DNA of 64,000 nt from NCBI GenBank assembly GCA_964617695.1, contig CAZTYW010000001.1, positions 22,213 through 86,212 of the forward strand. Reading direction: 5' to 3'. Positions within the stretch are counted from its first letter, which is position 1; each line of letters begins with the position of its first letter. Source of the stretch: CAZTYW01 sp964617695. Its GTDB lineage: Bacteria; Chloroflexota; Dehalococcoidia; UBA2247; RBG-13-53-26. Made by a program: the position numbers and the translations under genes. Shown here piece after piece: positions 8,210 to 16,271 of the stretch. The notes under the pieces were generated by a model. That model was not told the origin of the DNA, did not search any database, and worked only from the letters and a program-made list of their open reading frames with translations.

Positions 8210-8847
8210 CGACGCCTGCCTCCCCCCGACTTCCTGATAATCAACAGCCCATTTGTGGCCCCGGGCACTGCGCCACCGATCAACAGGAGGTTCCTGCCTG
8301 CGTCCGCCTGAATCACCTTCAGGTTCCGCACGCTGACCCTCTCGCTGCCCATGTGTCCCGCCATGCGTGTCCCTTTGAAGACTCTTCCCGGAAACGTAGT
8401 TCCGCCGATAGAACCAGGGGCACGCAGCCGATCCGATTGACCATGTGTCTTGGGACCACCGCCAAAGTGGTGCCGTTTCACGACGCCCGCAAATCCTCTG
8501 CCCTTGGATGTTCCGACAACATCAACCCGATCTCCAGCCTCGAAAATGCCCACGTCTACGCGTTGCCCTATCTCAACTGACTCAGGTCCTTCAATCCTGA
8601 ATTCCCTCAGGTGTCTCAACTCCCGTCCTGCTCCCTTCAGATGTCCCTTCTCCGGGGCATTCAGCCGTTTCGTCTCACTGAAGCCAAGCTGCACCGCATC
8701 ATACCCGTCCCTGGACCGTGTCTTCACTTGACACACAAAACAAGGACCGGCCTCTATCGCAGTGACCGCCTGCAAGTTGCCAGCATCATCGAAAACCTGG
8801 GTCATGCCTAGTTTTCGGCCAATGATCCCGTTAAAATACACTGCCAT
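8206..8847 (-). CDS. rplC: 50S ribosomal protein L3
   Basis: L3 is an assembly-initiating protein near the peptidyl transferase centre. The 213-residue product begins with an IIGRKLGMTQVFDD-type N-terminus and contains the signature GFAGVVKRHHFGGGPKTHG followed by the GSIGGTTFPGRVFKGTRMAGHMG loop. It is 97 bases downstream of rpsJ, a gap in which I see no gene. Confidence 0.97.
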   Translation of the reverse strand: MAVYFNGIIGRKLGMTQVFDDAGNLQAVTAIEAGPCFVCQVKTRSRDGYDAVQLGFSETKRLNAPEKGHLKGAGRELRHLREFRIEGPESVEIGQRVDVGIFEAGDRVDVVGTSKGRGFAGVVKRHHFGGGPKTHGQSDRLRAPGSIGGTTFPGRVFKGTRMAGHMGSERVSVRNLKVIQADAGRNLLLIGGAVPGATNGLLIIRKSGGGRRR

Positions 8848-8944
8848 TGTGTCTCCGTCTGCTGAACTCCCGCACGAATCCAGGTATCCCTGCTAGCAAC
8901 GAGGTTTTCCACCCCTGACGCCGTCCAACTCGCTGGCGCTCACG

Positions 8945-9253
8945 CTATAACTTGATCTCCACATCAACCCCTGACGGCAAGTTCAACCGAGTCAGGGCCT
9001 CAATCGTCTTGGACGTAGGGTCAAGGATGTCTATTAGACGCTTGTGCGTACGGATCTCGAATTGCTCCCTGGAATCCTTGTCAATGAAAGGAGAGCGTAT
9101 TACACAGAACTTCTGGATTCGCGTAGGCAACGGCACTGGCCCGGCGACACGAGCGCCAGTCTGCTCAGCCGTTTCCGTGATCTGCACCGCCGACTGGTCC
9201 AGAATCTTGTGATCAAATGATCTGAGCTTGATGCGAATCTTCTGCTTCGGCAT
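8945..9253 (-). CDS. rpsJ: 30S ribosomal protein S10
   Basis: S10 is a small-subunit head protein that also serves as the NusE antitermination factor. The 102-residue product has KIRIKLRSFDHKILDQSA, GPVPLPTRIQKFCVIRSPFIDKDSREQFEIRTHKRLID and the usual end. It follows fusA by a single base, with no tuf gene between them. Confidence 0.98.
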   Translation of the reverse strand: MPKQKIRIKLRSFDHKILDQSAVQITETAEQTGARVAGPVPLPTRIQKFCVIRSPFIDKDSREQFEIRTHKRLIDILDPTSKTIEALTRLNLPSGVDVEIKL

Positions 9254-9254
9254 C

Positions 9255-11336
9255 CTAGACCAACCTCCGCCCAGAACCGACGATCTGCTCCAGCAAAGCT
9301 GGAGGCAACTCCTGATAATGATGGAATTCCATCGAGTGTGTAGCCCTGCCCTGAGTCAATGACCTGAGCACAGTCGCATAACCGAAAGTCTCTCCCAAAG
9401 GAATCAGAGCATGAATGACTCTGGTATGCCCCTGCACTCCAATGCCCTCAACGTGAGCTCTTCGCCCATCAATGTCGCCGAGTATGTCACCCAGGAATTG
9501 CTCAGGTGTATATATGTCTAGTCTCATGATCGGCTCAAGCAGGGTAGGTTCGGCCCGGCTCGCTGCTTCAGTGGTAGCCATGGACCCTGCGATCTTGAAG
9601 GCCACATCAGATGAGTCCACCTCATGAAAGCCTCCGTCATACAGGGTCACTCTTGTATCCACTATCGGATAGCCGGCCAGTATACCCCTCTCCAGGGCCT
9701 CCCGTACGCCCGCCTCCACAGACGGAATGAATTCTCTCGGTATGACCCCTGCCTTGACCCGGTTGACAAAGCTGAAACCGCTGCCTCTCTCCGCTGGTTC
9801 TAGTTTGAGCACAACATGACCATACTGTCCCCGCCCGCCGAACTGTCTGATGAATCTGCCCTCGGCCTCCGCAGGCTGACTGATCGTTTCCTTGTAGGCC
9901 ACCTGCGGTCTCCCAGTCCTTGCTTCGACCTTAAACTCGCTCCGCATCCGCTCCAACAGGACCTCCAGGTGGAGTTCACCCATGCCCGAGATAACGGTCT
10001 GTCCCGTCTCTGAGTCATAGTGAGTCTCAAAAGTCGGGTCCTCCTCTGTCAGTTTTGTCAGACTCTCCCCAATTCGGTCCTGGTCAGCCTTGGTCTTCGG
10101 CTCGATAGCCACCGAGATAACCGGCTCCGGGAAGCGAATAGGCTCAAGCAGGATCGGCCTGGACGAATCACACAGGGTATCCCCAGTGAAAGTACTCTTC
10201 AAGCCCAGGGCAGCAGCAATGCCACCGGCGTGAACCTCGTCCACCTCCTCCCGCCGGTTGGCGTGCATCCTGAGCAGCCTGCCAAGCCGCTCCTTCCTTT
10301 GCTTCGTAGAGTTGAATACCTGGGCCTTGGCTTTCACCTTACCAGAATAGACTCGAAAATACACCAGCCTGCCAACGAACGGGTCAGTAACCACCTTGAA
10401 GGCAAGCGCCGAAAAAGGCTCACGCTCACTGGCCGTACGGGCAACTGTCTGGCCAGTCCTGGGATCGGAGCCTTCGATCGGCGGCACATCCAGAGGCGAC
10501 GGCAGATAGTACACTATGGCGTCAAGAAGCGGCTGGATGCCCCTGTTTCTCAAAGCACTGCCACAGAGAACAGGAACAAGCTTGTTGGCCACGCATGCCC
10601 TGCGCAGGGCTGCCCTGATCTCCGAAGCAGTCACCGAGCGTCCCTCCAGGTAAGCGCCCATGAACTGGTCATCCTCTTCTGCCAGGCGCTCCAGCAGGAT
10701 TTCCCTGTGCTGGCGAGCCTCCTGCCTGTAGTCCTCGGGGATATCCTTCACAACAGGCACCGAATCAATATCTTCTGAGAAGGTCCAGGCTTTGTTCTCA
10801 ATCAGGTCGACCACGCCTTCAAAGGACCTCTCCGCGCCCAACGGCAACTGCAGCGGCACCGCTTTCGCACCGAGAAGCTCCTCCAGCATACTCACCGTGT
10901 GGTAGAAATCAGCGCCCACCCGGTCCATCTTGTTAACGAAGCAGATCCTGGGGACCGCGTATCCATCCGCCTGTCTCCAGACGGTCTCGGACTGTGGCTG
11001 CACACCCGCTACCGCGTCCAGGACTACTACTCCGCCATCCAGCACTCGCAGACTTCGCTCCACCTCGGCAGTGAAATCGACATGGCCTGGCGTGTCGATC
11101 AGGTTGACACGGTGGCCCAGCCAGTAACAGGTGGTAGCCGCAGAGGTGATCGTTATTCCTCGCTCCCTTTCCTGATCCATCCAGTCCATTACCGCCGTTC
11201 CCTCGTCGACCGCCCCCAACTTATAGGTCCGGCCAGTGTAATAGAGAATCCTCTCGGTGACGGTAGTCTTCCCGGCATCGATGTGAGCAATTATTCCGAT
11301 GTTTCTTACCTGACTCAGTTCAAAAGCCCCACGCAT
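9255..11336 (-). CDS. fusA: Elongation factor G
   Basis: EF-G is the GTPase that drives ribosomal translocation. I start it at the ATG at 11336 because AGGAG lies eight bases upstream and the product (693 residues, MRGAFELSQVRNIGIIAHIDAGKTT) then matches the family start. The frame is open for another 29 codons, back into rpsG, without support. G motifs are clear: AHIDAGKTT, DTPGHVDF and NKMDR. The switch I region has the RERGITITSAAT motif, and the EF-G domain IV region has GGFHEVDSSDVAFKIAGS. tuf does not follow it here. Confidence 0.97.
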   Translation of the reverse strand: MRGAFELSQVRNIGIIAHIDAGKTTVTERILYYTGRTYKLGAVDEGTAVMDWMDQERERGITITSAATTCYWLGHRVNLIDTPGHVDFTAEVERSLRVLDGGVVVLDAVAGVQPQSETVWRQADGYAVPRICFVNKMDRVGADFYHTVSMLEELLGAKAVPLQLPLGAERSFEGVVDLIENKAWTFSEDIDSVPVVKDIPEDYRQEARQHREILLERLAEEDDQFMGAYLEGRSVTASEIRAALRRACVANKLVPVLCGSALRNRGIQPLLDAIVYYLPSPLDVPPIEGSDPRTGQTVARTASEREPFSALAFKVVTDPFVGRLVYFRVYSGKVKAKAQVFNSTKQRKERLGRLLRMHANRREEVDEVHAGGIAAALGLKSTFTGDTLCDSSRPILLEPIRFPEPVISVAIEPKTKADQDRIGESLTKLTEEDPTFETHYDSETGQTVISGMGELHLEVLLERMRSEFKVEARTGRPQVAYKETISQPAEAEGRFIRQFGGRGQYGHVVLKLEPAERGSGFSFVNRVKAGVIPREFIPSVEAGVREALERGILAGYPIVDTRVTLYDGGFHEVDSSDVAFKIAGSMATTEAASRAEPTLLEPIMRLDIYTPEQFLGDILGDIDGRRAHVEGIGVQGHTRVIHALIPLGETFGYATVLRSLTQGRATHSMEFHHYQELPPALLEQIVGSGRRLV

Positions 11337-11416
11337 GTCCCGCGCTCCTGTCGCAGGGATCTCCCGATCAGCCTGAACAACGGATGCAGTCAAGGATTCG
11401 GCAACCAATGATCTCT

Positions 11417-11887
11417 CTACCATCTGAAGTGTGCAAAGGCTTTGTTTGCCTCAGCCATTCTGTGGGTCTCTTCGCGCTTCTTGATCGTGGCTCCCTGACT
11501 TCGAAAGGCATCCACAATCTCAGCGGCCAGTCTCTCCGACATCGACCGCCCAGTCCGCGCCCTGGATGCCGCCAGCAGCCAGCGTATGGCAAGCACAGTA
11601 CCACGTTCACCCCTTACTTCAACCGGAACCTGATAGGTAGCACCAGCAACTCGTCGCGGTTTCACCTGCAGCAGCGGCGTGGCATTCTTGATTGCCTGCT
11701 CAAGAACGTCCACCGGCGGTCTTTTCAGCTCATCAGAAGCAAGGTCAAGTGCCGTGTAGACGATCTTCTGCGCTGTGCTTTTCTTGCCCCACCTCATTAC
11801 CTTGTTTGTGATTCTTGTTACCAGTTGACTACCGTACCTGGTATCAGGCGGCACATCCCTCTTTACTACCTTACCCCTCCGCGGCAT
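11417..11887 (-). CDS. rpsG: 30S ribosomal protein S7
   Basis: S7 organises the 3' major domain of 16S rRNA. The 156-residue product begins MPRRGKVVKRDVPPDTRYGS and contains the VTRITNKVMRWGKKSTAQKIVY and RVAGATYQVPVEV signatures, plus an EETHRMAEANKAFAHFRW end. Spacing to rpsL is 83 bases. It starts with ATG. Confidence 0.98.
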   Translation of the reverse strand: MPRRGKVVKRDVPPDTRYGSQLVTRITNKVMRWGKKSTAQKIVYTALDLASDELKRPPVDVLEQAIKNATPLLQVKPRRVAGATYQVPVEVRGERGTVLAIRWLLAASRARTGRSMSERLAAEIVDAFRSQGATIKKREETHRMAEANKAFAHFRW

Positions 11888-11970
11888 CTGCTAACCTCCG
11901 AAGATCACAAAAAAAGACTCGGGCACTTCCTTCACGACTGCACACCATCCCCCGGCCAATCCAGAGAATC

Positions 11971-12393
11971 CTAAGCTCCCGAGCCCTTAACTCGCTTTGC
12001 TCCGTATCTACTGCGGCCTTGCCGACGATCAACCACCCCACCGGTATCCAGGGTGCCACGCACAATGTGGTAGCGCACCCCGGGAAGATCCTTAACCCTG
12101 CCTCCCTCAATGAGCACTACGGAGTGCTCCTGCAGGTTGTGCCCTTCGCCCGGAATATAGGCTGACACCTCCATGCCATTGCTCAGCCGCACCCGAGCGA
12201 TCTTGCGCAAGGCAGAATTAGGTTTCTTGGGGGTCATGGTCTTGACCTGAACACAAACACCCCTCTTTTGCGGAGACTTTGTTTCTGTTGCCCGGCGCTT
12301 CAGCGCGTTGAAACCGCGAGCTAACGCCGGAGCCTTCGTTCTCCTTACCAGCCTGGTACGCCCTCGTCGAACAAGTTGATTAACAGTGGGCAT
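11971..12393 (-). CDS. rpsL: 30S ribosomal protein S12
   Basis: S12 acts in decoding and is the classic streptomycin-resistance target. The 140-residue product has PTVNQLVRRGR, the KSPQKRGVCVQVKTMTPKKPNSALRKIARVRL core and YIPGEGHNLQEHSVVLIEGG. The lysines of TPKKPNS and of the later GVRYHIVRGTLDT region look wild-type. It is the first gene of the ribosomal cluster and has a good promoter 40 bases upstream. Confidence 0.98.
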   Translation of the reverse strand: MPTVNQLVRRGRTRLVRRTKAPALARGFNALKRRATETKSPQKRGVCVQVKTMTPKKPNSALRKIARVRLSNGMEVSAYIPGEGHNLQEHSVVLIEGGRVKDLPGVRYHIVRGTLDTGGVVDRRQGRSRYGAKRVKGSGA

Positions 12394-12432
12394 CGTTTCG
12401 TTTTACGAAGCTTTGAGACACACCAAAGAAGG

Positions 12433-12461
12433 AATTTACCATTATTGAAAGCAAAAGTCAA
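12433..12461 (-). promoter_or_regulatory. Promoter of the rpsL (str-S10-spc) cluster
   Basis: On the minus strand TTGACT (12461-12456) and TAAATT (12438-12433) are separated by 17 bases, placing transcription start near 12426 and leaving a leader of about 33 bases before rpsL. The leader holds a small inverted repeat (TTCGT TTT ACGAA on the plus strand) close to the ATG, and no obvious Shine-Dalgarno sequence. Inferred by eye only. Confidence 0.6.
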
Positions 12462-12584
12462 GCTGGAGGCATCTCACCTTGATCGAGAGGACGGTCGACC
12501 GCCAGACTTGCGTCGCCGAACCAACCCCACCCAACTCGCCAGCACGGTAACACGCCACTACTGATGGGGAACCGTCAGAGCTCA

Positions 12585-12615
12585 TTGGACGGTGTGTGAA
12601 AGTCGCTGATATAAT
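12585..12615 (+). promoter_or_regulatory. Extended -10 promoter upstream of the SDR gene
   Basis: TTGGAC at 12585-12590 and a perfect TATAAT at 12610-12615, with TG one base upstream (12607-12608), form an extended -10 promoter. The spacer of 19 bases is longer than ideal, so recognition would depend mainly on the extended -10. Confidence 0.5.
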
Positions 12616-12884
12616 TGTCACGTCTGAATGCTCATCATCCGGCGGCAGGGCTTAACAGCAGGCTGAGTGCTAGTTGCTTTGTCCTCCAAAGCCCGCCATT
12701 AACTCGTGCGAAAAGCAACTCACAGAGCCAGAAAACCTCTGCAACGCAGCAAAGCTGCTATCTGCAGGCTATTTCCATCAGTCGCTCCTGAGGCTATTCC
12801 CTGCACCGAACGCTCAAGTTACGAGGCGAAGCCCGCTCTGCCCAGGCAGTAGTGCTCGCAAATCAGAACCAAGGAGGTACTAAC

Positions 12885-13646
12885 GTGACGAAAAGGCTGG
12901 ATGGCAAAGTCGCTCTTGTTACGGGGGCCGGTTCCGGAATTGGCCGCAGCACAGCCCTCCTCTTTGCCAGCGACGGGGCAAAGGTTGTAGCCGCCGATGT
13001 CGTGGTCGACGGCGGCGAGGAGACAGTAAACATGATCAAAGGGGCTGGAGGCCAGGCCATCTTCGTCAAGACCGACGTCACTCAAGCGGATGAGGTCGAG
13101 GCGATGGTTCGAAAGACTGTAGAGGACTACGGCAGGCTGGACTACGCCTTCAACAACGCAGGCATTGAGGGGGAGCCCGTCAGCCTGACCAGGTGCAGCG
13201 AGGAGAGCTGGGATCGGGTACTCAGCGTGAACCTCAAAGGGGTATGGCTGTGCATGAAGCACGAGATCCGTCAAATGCTGAAGCAAGGCGGTGGGGCGAT
13301 TGTCAACACGTCCTCGGTGGCAGGACTGGTTGGCTTCGGTGGCAACCCAGCCTACGTGGCTGCCAAACATGGCGTCGTTGGGTTGACAAAGAGCGCCGCC
13401 CTGCAATACGCCCAGCGCGGCATCCGCGTAAACGCCGTCTGTCCAGGTGTTATCGCCACACCCATGAACAAGCGCCTGCTTGACGAGCATCCAGAGCTGG
13501 AGACGATGCTAACAGGCATGGAGCCCGTCGGCCGGATGGGCACACCCGAGGAAGTTGCCCGTGCGGTGGTCTGGCTGTGCTCAGATGAAGCCTCGTTTGT
13601 CACCGGGCAACCACTGGCGGTGGATGGCGGCCTGGTGGCACAGTAG
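12885..13646 (+). CDS. Short-chain dehydrogenase/reductase (SDR), classical type
   Basis: This is a 253-residue NAD(P)-dependent oxidoreductase of the classical SDR family; its substrate cannot be read from the sequence. I start it at GTG 12885 because AAGGAGGT lies six bases upstream. The Rossmann motif TGAGSGIG is near residue 14, NNAG near residue 90, and the catalytic serine (NTSS) and YVAAK motif follow in order. The CPG after the active site and the C-terminal VTGQPLAVDGG are typical. It is a single gene, convergent with the moa/VOC operon, and is most similar in style to FabG-like dehydrogenases of the degradation type. Confidence 0.9.
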   Translation: MTKRLDGKVALVTGAGSGIGRSTALLFASDGAKVVAADVVVDGGEETVNMIKGAGGQAIFVKTDVTQADEVEAMVRKTVEDYGRLDYAFNNAGIEGEPVSLTRCSEESWDRVLSVNLKGVWLCMKHEIRQMLKQGGGAIVNTSSVAGLVGFGGNPAYVAAKHGVVGLTKSAALQYAQRGIRVNAVCPGVIATPMNKRLLDEHPELETMLTGMEPVGRMGTPEEVARAVVWLCSDEASFVTGQPLAVDGGLVAQ

Positions 13647-13786
13647 GGAGTCCCATCGACTCCAGGCGACACCACCACACCTGCACCCCCGGGACGACTG
13701 CCACGGAAAGGCGCTCGTCACAGTGGGGCCCTGGCCTGCGACTCATGTGTCTACGGCAGTGGTAGGCAGAGCGTGGGACACCCTGT

Positions 13787-14200
13787 TCACAACAGCTCCA
13801 TTAGCTGGATCAGGGTGCCGTGAGCCAATTGGGGGCACACAAAGACGAACTTCACCCTGCCAAAGCTAGCTTCGACCTCAGTTGGCGTGTCGTCTACAAA
13901 CTGAATGCCCTTCGCTTTCAGTTGGCTCACCACTTCTTCTATGTTCGATACTTTCAGCGTCATGTGCTGAAGACCTTCGCCGTGTTTTTCGATGAACCTT
14001 GCTACGGGTCCGCCAAGAGAGACGGGTTCAATCAACTCAAGCATCACATCGCCCATGTAGCAAACGCCGTACCTCATCCCATGAGGTTCATATGAGTCTC
14101 CTTCTCCTGGCGTCAGTCCAAAAACATCCGTGAAGAGTCTGGTTGCCTTTTCCAGGCTTCTGACCGCTATGCCGACTTTCAACAGTCCTTCTATTGCCAC
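13787..14200 (-). CDS. VOC-fold protein resembling methylmalonyl-CoA epimerase
   Basis: The 137-residue product has two vicinal-oxygen-chelate modules and resembles methylmalonyl-CoA epimerase. The start is GTG 14200, preceded by GGAGAGGTG. The family normally has a metal-binding histidine in a DHIGIAV motif; here the aligned stretch is LLKVGIAV, so the first histidine appears to be lysine or leucine. The second-half histidine (GEGLQHMTLKV) and the terminal glutamate (LIQLMELL) are present. Activity as an epimerase is therefore uncertain, and a related non-epimerase VOC enzyme is possible. It is the last gene after moaC. Confidence 0.75.
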   Translation of the reverse strand: MAIEGLLKVGIAVRSLEKATRLFTDVFGLTPGEGDSYEPHGMRYGVCYMGDVMLELIEPVSLGGPVARFIEKHGEGLQHMTLKVSNIEEVVSQLKAKGIQFVDDTPTEVEASFGRVKFVFVCPQLAHGTLIQLMELL

Positions 14201-14216
14201 GCTGTCACCTCTCCAG

Positions 14217-14672
14217 TCATTCGAACACGACCGCGCCGCTCTTGCCGCCACTCTTCTTGACCAGCCGAATACCGCCTATCTCCATGCCTGCATCCACGCC
14301 TTTGCACATGTCGTAAATAGTCAGAGCGCTTATGGCCACGGCGACGAGGGCCTCCATCTCCACTCCTGTCTTGCCCGTGCTTCTGGCCGTAGCCGTTATC
14401 TGCACGCTGCTATCCTTCTCCTCATCCACAAGAAACTCCACCCTGACCTCGGTAAGCAGCAAAGGGTGACACAGCGGCAGTAGCTGTGGCACCTTCTTCG
14501 CCGCCATGATGCCCGCTACCTGAGCCGTGGCAAGAACATCGCCTTTGGGCAACGCGCCCTGGCGAAGCAACTTCAACGTCGACGGCTGCATCCTCACCCA
14601 GCCCTTTGCCACTGCCTCTCGCTCGGTGTCAGCTTTCTGGCTTATGTCAACCATGTGGACGCGGTCTTCCAT
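14217..14672 (-). CDS. moaC: Cyclic pyranopterin monophosphate synthase MoaC
   Basis: MoaC converts the MoaA product, 3',8-cyclo-7,8-dihydro-GTP, to cyclic pyranopterin monophosphate in molybdenum/tungsten cofactor synthesis. The 151-residue product has MVDISQKADTEREAVAKG, the KKVPQLLPLCHPLLLTEV segment with the conserved histidine, TGVEMEALVAV and LTIYDMCKGVD, and the GGIRLVKKSGGKSG end with active-site lysines. It lies nine bases after moaA. The cofactor is presumably used by the tungsten-type oxidoreductases at 20.7 and 26.8 kb. Confidence 0.96.
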   Translation of the reverse strand: MEDRVHMVDISQKADTEREAVAKGWVRMQPSTLKLLRQGALPKGDVLATAQVAGIMAAKKVPQLLPLCHPLLLTEVRVEFLVDEEKDSSVQITATARSTGKTGVEMEALVAVAISALTIYDMCKGVDAGMEIGGIRLVKKSGGKSGAVVFE

Positions 14673-14681
14673 CCTGCCAGT

Positions 14682-15662
14682 TCATCCTCCTACCTGAGTC
14701 ATGAATCGTCCTTGTGGCACAGATCCCTGTGCCACCCGATGACCTTCCGGTTTCGCAGCTATGGCCTCCAGTATCAGGTGTCCTACATCCTCAGAAGACG
14801 CCCCCCGCCGTAGGGCACATTTCAGGTCCAACTCCTGATCAGACAGAAGACAAGGTAGCAGCTTCCCATCGGCCGTAAGCCGCAGCCGATTGCACCTGAA
14901 GCAAAAATGCTCGCTGACCGGGGTTATGAAGCCAATAGTGCCCTCTGCACCTGGAAGACGATAGTACTTGGCTGGGCCGACGCCCACCAGCGGCGAGCAA
15001 GGCTCGAGGTCTCCCAGGGGAGCAAGCCTCTGCCACATCTCCTCAGCAGATACGAATTCCGGAACAGCCGTGATTCTCTGTATGAGGGGCATCAGCTCGA
15101 TGAACCGCACATGCCAACCTTCCCTGCTGAGCCAGGCGAAGTCGACGAGTTCATCATCGTTGAGACCACGCATGACCACCACGTTTATCTTGACTGGCTC
15201 GAGTCCTAGCCTCCGGGCCTCCGTAATGCCTGCCAATACTTCGGGCAGCCTGTCATATCCCGTGACTCGCTCAAACCTTTCCCTCCTCAGGCTATCGAGA
15301 CTGACGTTCACGCGCCTCAGACCCGATTCTTTCAGCTCCGCTGCCTGGCCTTTGAGCAGTACGCCATTCGTGGTCAGGGAGATGTCATCGATCCCATCGA
15401 TTGACGCCAGCATCCTCACCAGACTCGCCAGGCCCAGCCTCACCAGCGGTTCGCCACCGCTGATCCTAACCTTGCCAATGCCCACCTGCGCCGCCGCCTG
15501 GACCACCAGAGCGATCTCTTCATAAGTGAGGAGGTCCGAATGTTGCTTCAGCCGAATCCCATCAGCAGGCATGCAGTACACGCAGCGAAGATTGCAGCGG
15601 TCAGTAACGGAGATACGCAGGTAATTCACAGGACGCTGGAATGAATCCGACACTCCACTCAC
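14682..15662 (-). CDS. moaA: GTP 3',8-cyclase MoaA (radical SAM)
   Basis: MoaA is the radical SAM enzyme that performs the first step of molybdopterin synthesis. The 326-residue product has the N-terminal cluster motif CNLRCVYCMPADG, a GGEPLVR loop and the SLTTNGVLL and RVNVSLDSL segments. It also has the second, C-terminal cluster (CFRCNRLRLTADGKLLPCL), which distinguishes MoaA from other radical SAM proteins. It is four bases downstream of rdgB and nine upstream of moaC, so all are probably one operon. Confidence 0.96.
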   Translation of the reverse strand: MSGVSDSFQRPVNYLRISVTDRCNLRCVYCMPADGIRLKQHSDLLTYEEIALVVQAAAQVGIGKVRISGGEPLVRLGLASLVRMLASIDGIDDISLTTNGVLLKGQAAELKESGLRRVNVSLDSLRRERFERVTGYDRLPEVLAGITEARRLGLEPVKINVVVMRGLNDDELVDFAWLSREGWHVRFIELMPLIQRITAVPEFVSAEEMWQRLAPLGDLEPCSPLVGVGPAKYYRLPGAEGTIGFITPVSEHFCFRCNRLRLTADGKLLPCLLSDQELDLKCALRRGASSEDVGHLILEAIAAKPEGHRVAQGSVPQGRFMTQVGG

Positions 15663-15665
15663 CGG

Positions 15666-16271
15666 CTAGCCTCCCGCTGCATACCTCTCCAGAAAGCGAA
15701 GAGCCTTCCTCAAGGCTTCGCCCCTGTGACTCACCCGGTTCTTATCCTCGATCGAGAGCTCCGCCATGGTCTTGCCCATTTCAGGCAGGTAGAAAATCGG
15801 ATCATACCCAAAACCCTGGCTCCCCCTCGGCTCAAAAGCGATAATCCCCCTGCATTCGCCTTCACAAACGCCCACCAGGTCTGACATTGATGCAATGGCA
15901 ATCACACACCTGAACCGGGCTGAGCGCTGCTCCCAAGGGACCCCGTCGAGGCGCGATAGCACAAAGGCGATCCTCCCTGCATCAGAAGCATCCTCTCCGG
16001 CGTAACGGGCAGACAGAGGGCCAGGTTCGCCTCCCAGGGCATCTACTTCGAGCCCCGAATCGTCAGCCATCACCAGACATGGCCTGTCAGTGGCGTAGGC
16101 GATCGCCTTCAGCCTGGCATTTTCTTCCAGAGTGCACCCTGTTTCACTTACCTCCAGGCTTGCACCCTCTGCCGCCAAACTGGTCAACTCAAACGGAGCA
16201 CCTTGGAGAAGCAGAGAGTATTCCCTTATCTTGGCTGGGTTTCTGGTGGCAATGAGTAGCTTCGGGTTCAC
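15666..16271 (-). CDS. rdgB: XTP/dITP diphosphohydrolase (RdgB/HAM1 family)
   Basis: This enzyme removes non-canonical purine triphosphates such as dITP and XTP. The 201-residue product starts LLIATRNPAKIREYS and includes the ETGCTLEENARLKAIAYA, MADDSGLEVDALGGEPG and LSARYAG motifs. Further along are GFGYDPIFYLPEMGKTMAEL and SHRGEALRK. All are hallmark segments of the family. It overlaps the upstream FBP aldolase/phosphatase stop by four bases. Confidence 0.96.
   Translation of the reverse strand: MNPKLLIATRNPAKIREYSLLLQGAPFELTSLAAEGASLEVSETGCTLEENARLKAIAYATDRPCLVMADDSGLEVDALGGEPGPLSARYAGEDASDAGRIAFVLSRLDGVPWEQRSARFRCVIAIASMSDLVGVCEGECRGIIAFEPRGSQGFGYDPIFYLPEMGKTMAELSIEDKNRVSHRGEALRKALRFLERYAAGG

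Larger units (their letters stand above)
12394..12884. other. Divergent intergenic region between rpsL and an SDR gene
   Basis: This 491-base stretch has no convincing gene. It holds the rpsL promoter on the minus strand and an extended -10 promoter on the plus strand. From that start site the SDR transcript would have a leader of about 260 bases, which includes a short hairpin (GCAGC AAA GCTGC at 12746-12758). I do not recognise a known riboswitch in it. Confidence 0.5.

Noticed and set aside
9800..11411. Several plus-strand open frames within fusA and the ribosomal genes
   Set aside because: They mirror codon bias of the conserved minus-strand genes and show no family motifs.
12852..12884. 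Upstream GTG as start of the first SDR
   Set aside because: The GTG at 12885 has an ideal AAGGAGGT at the right distance and gives the usual family length.
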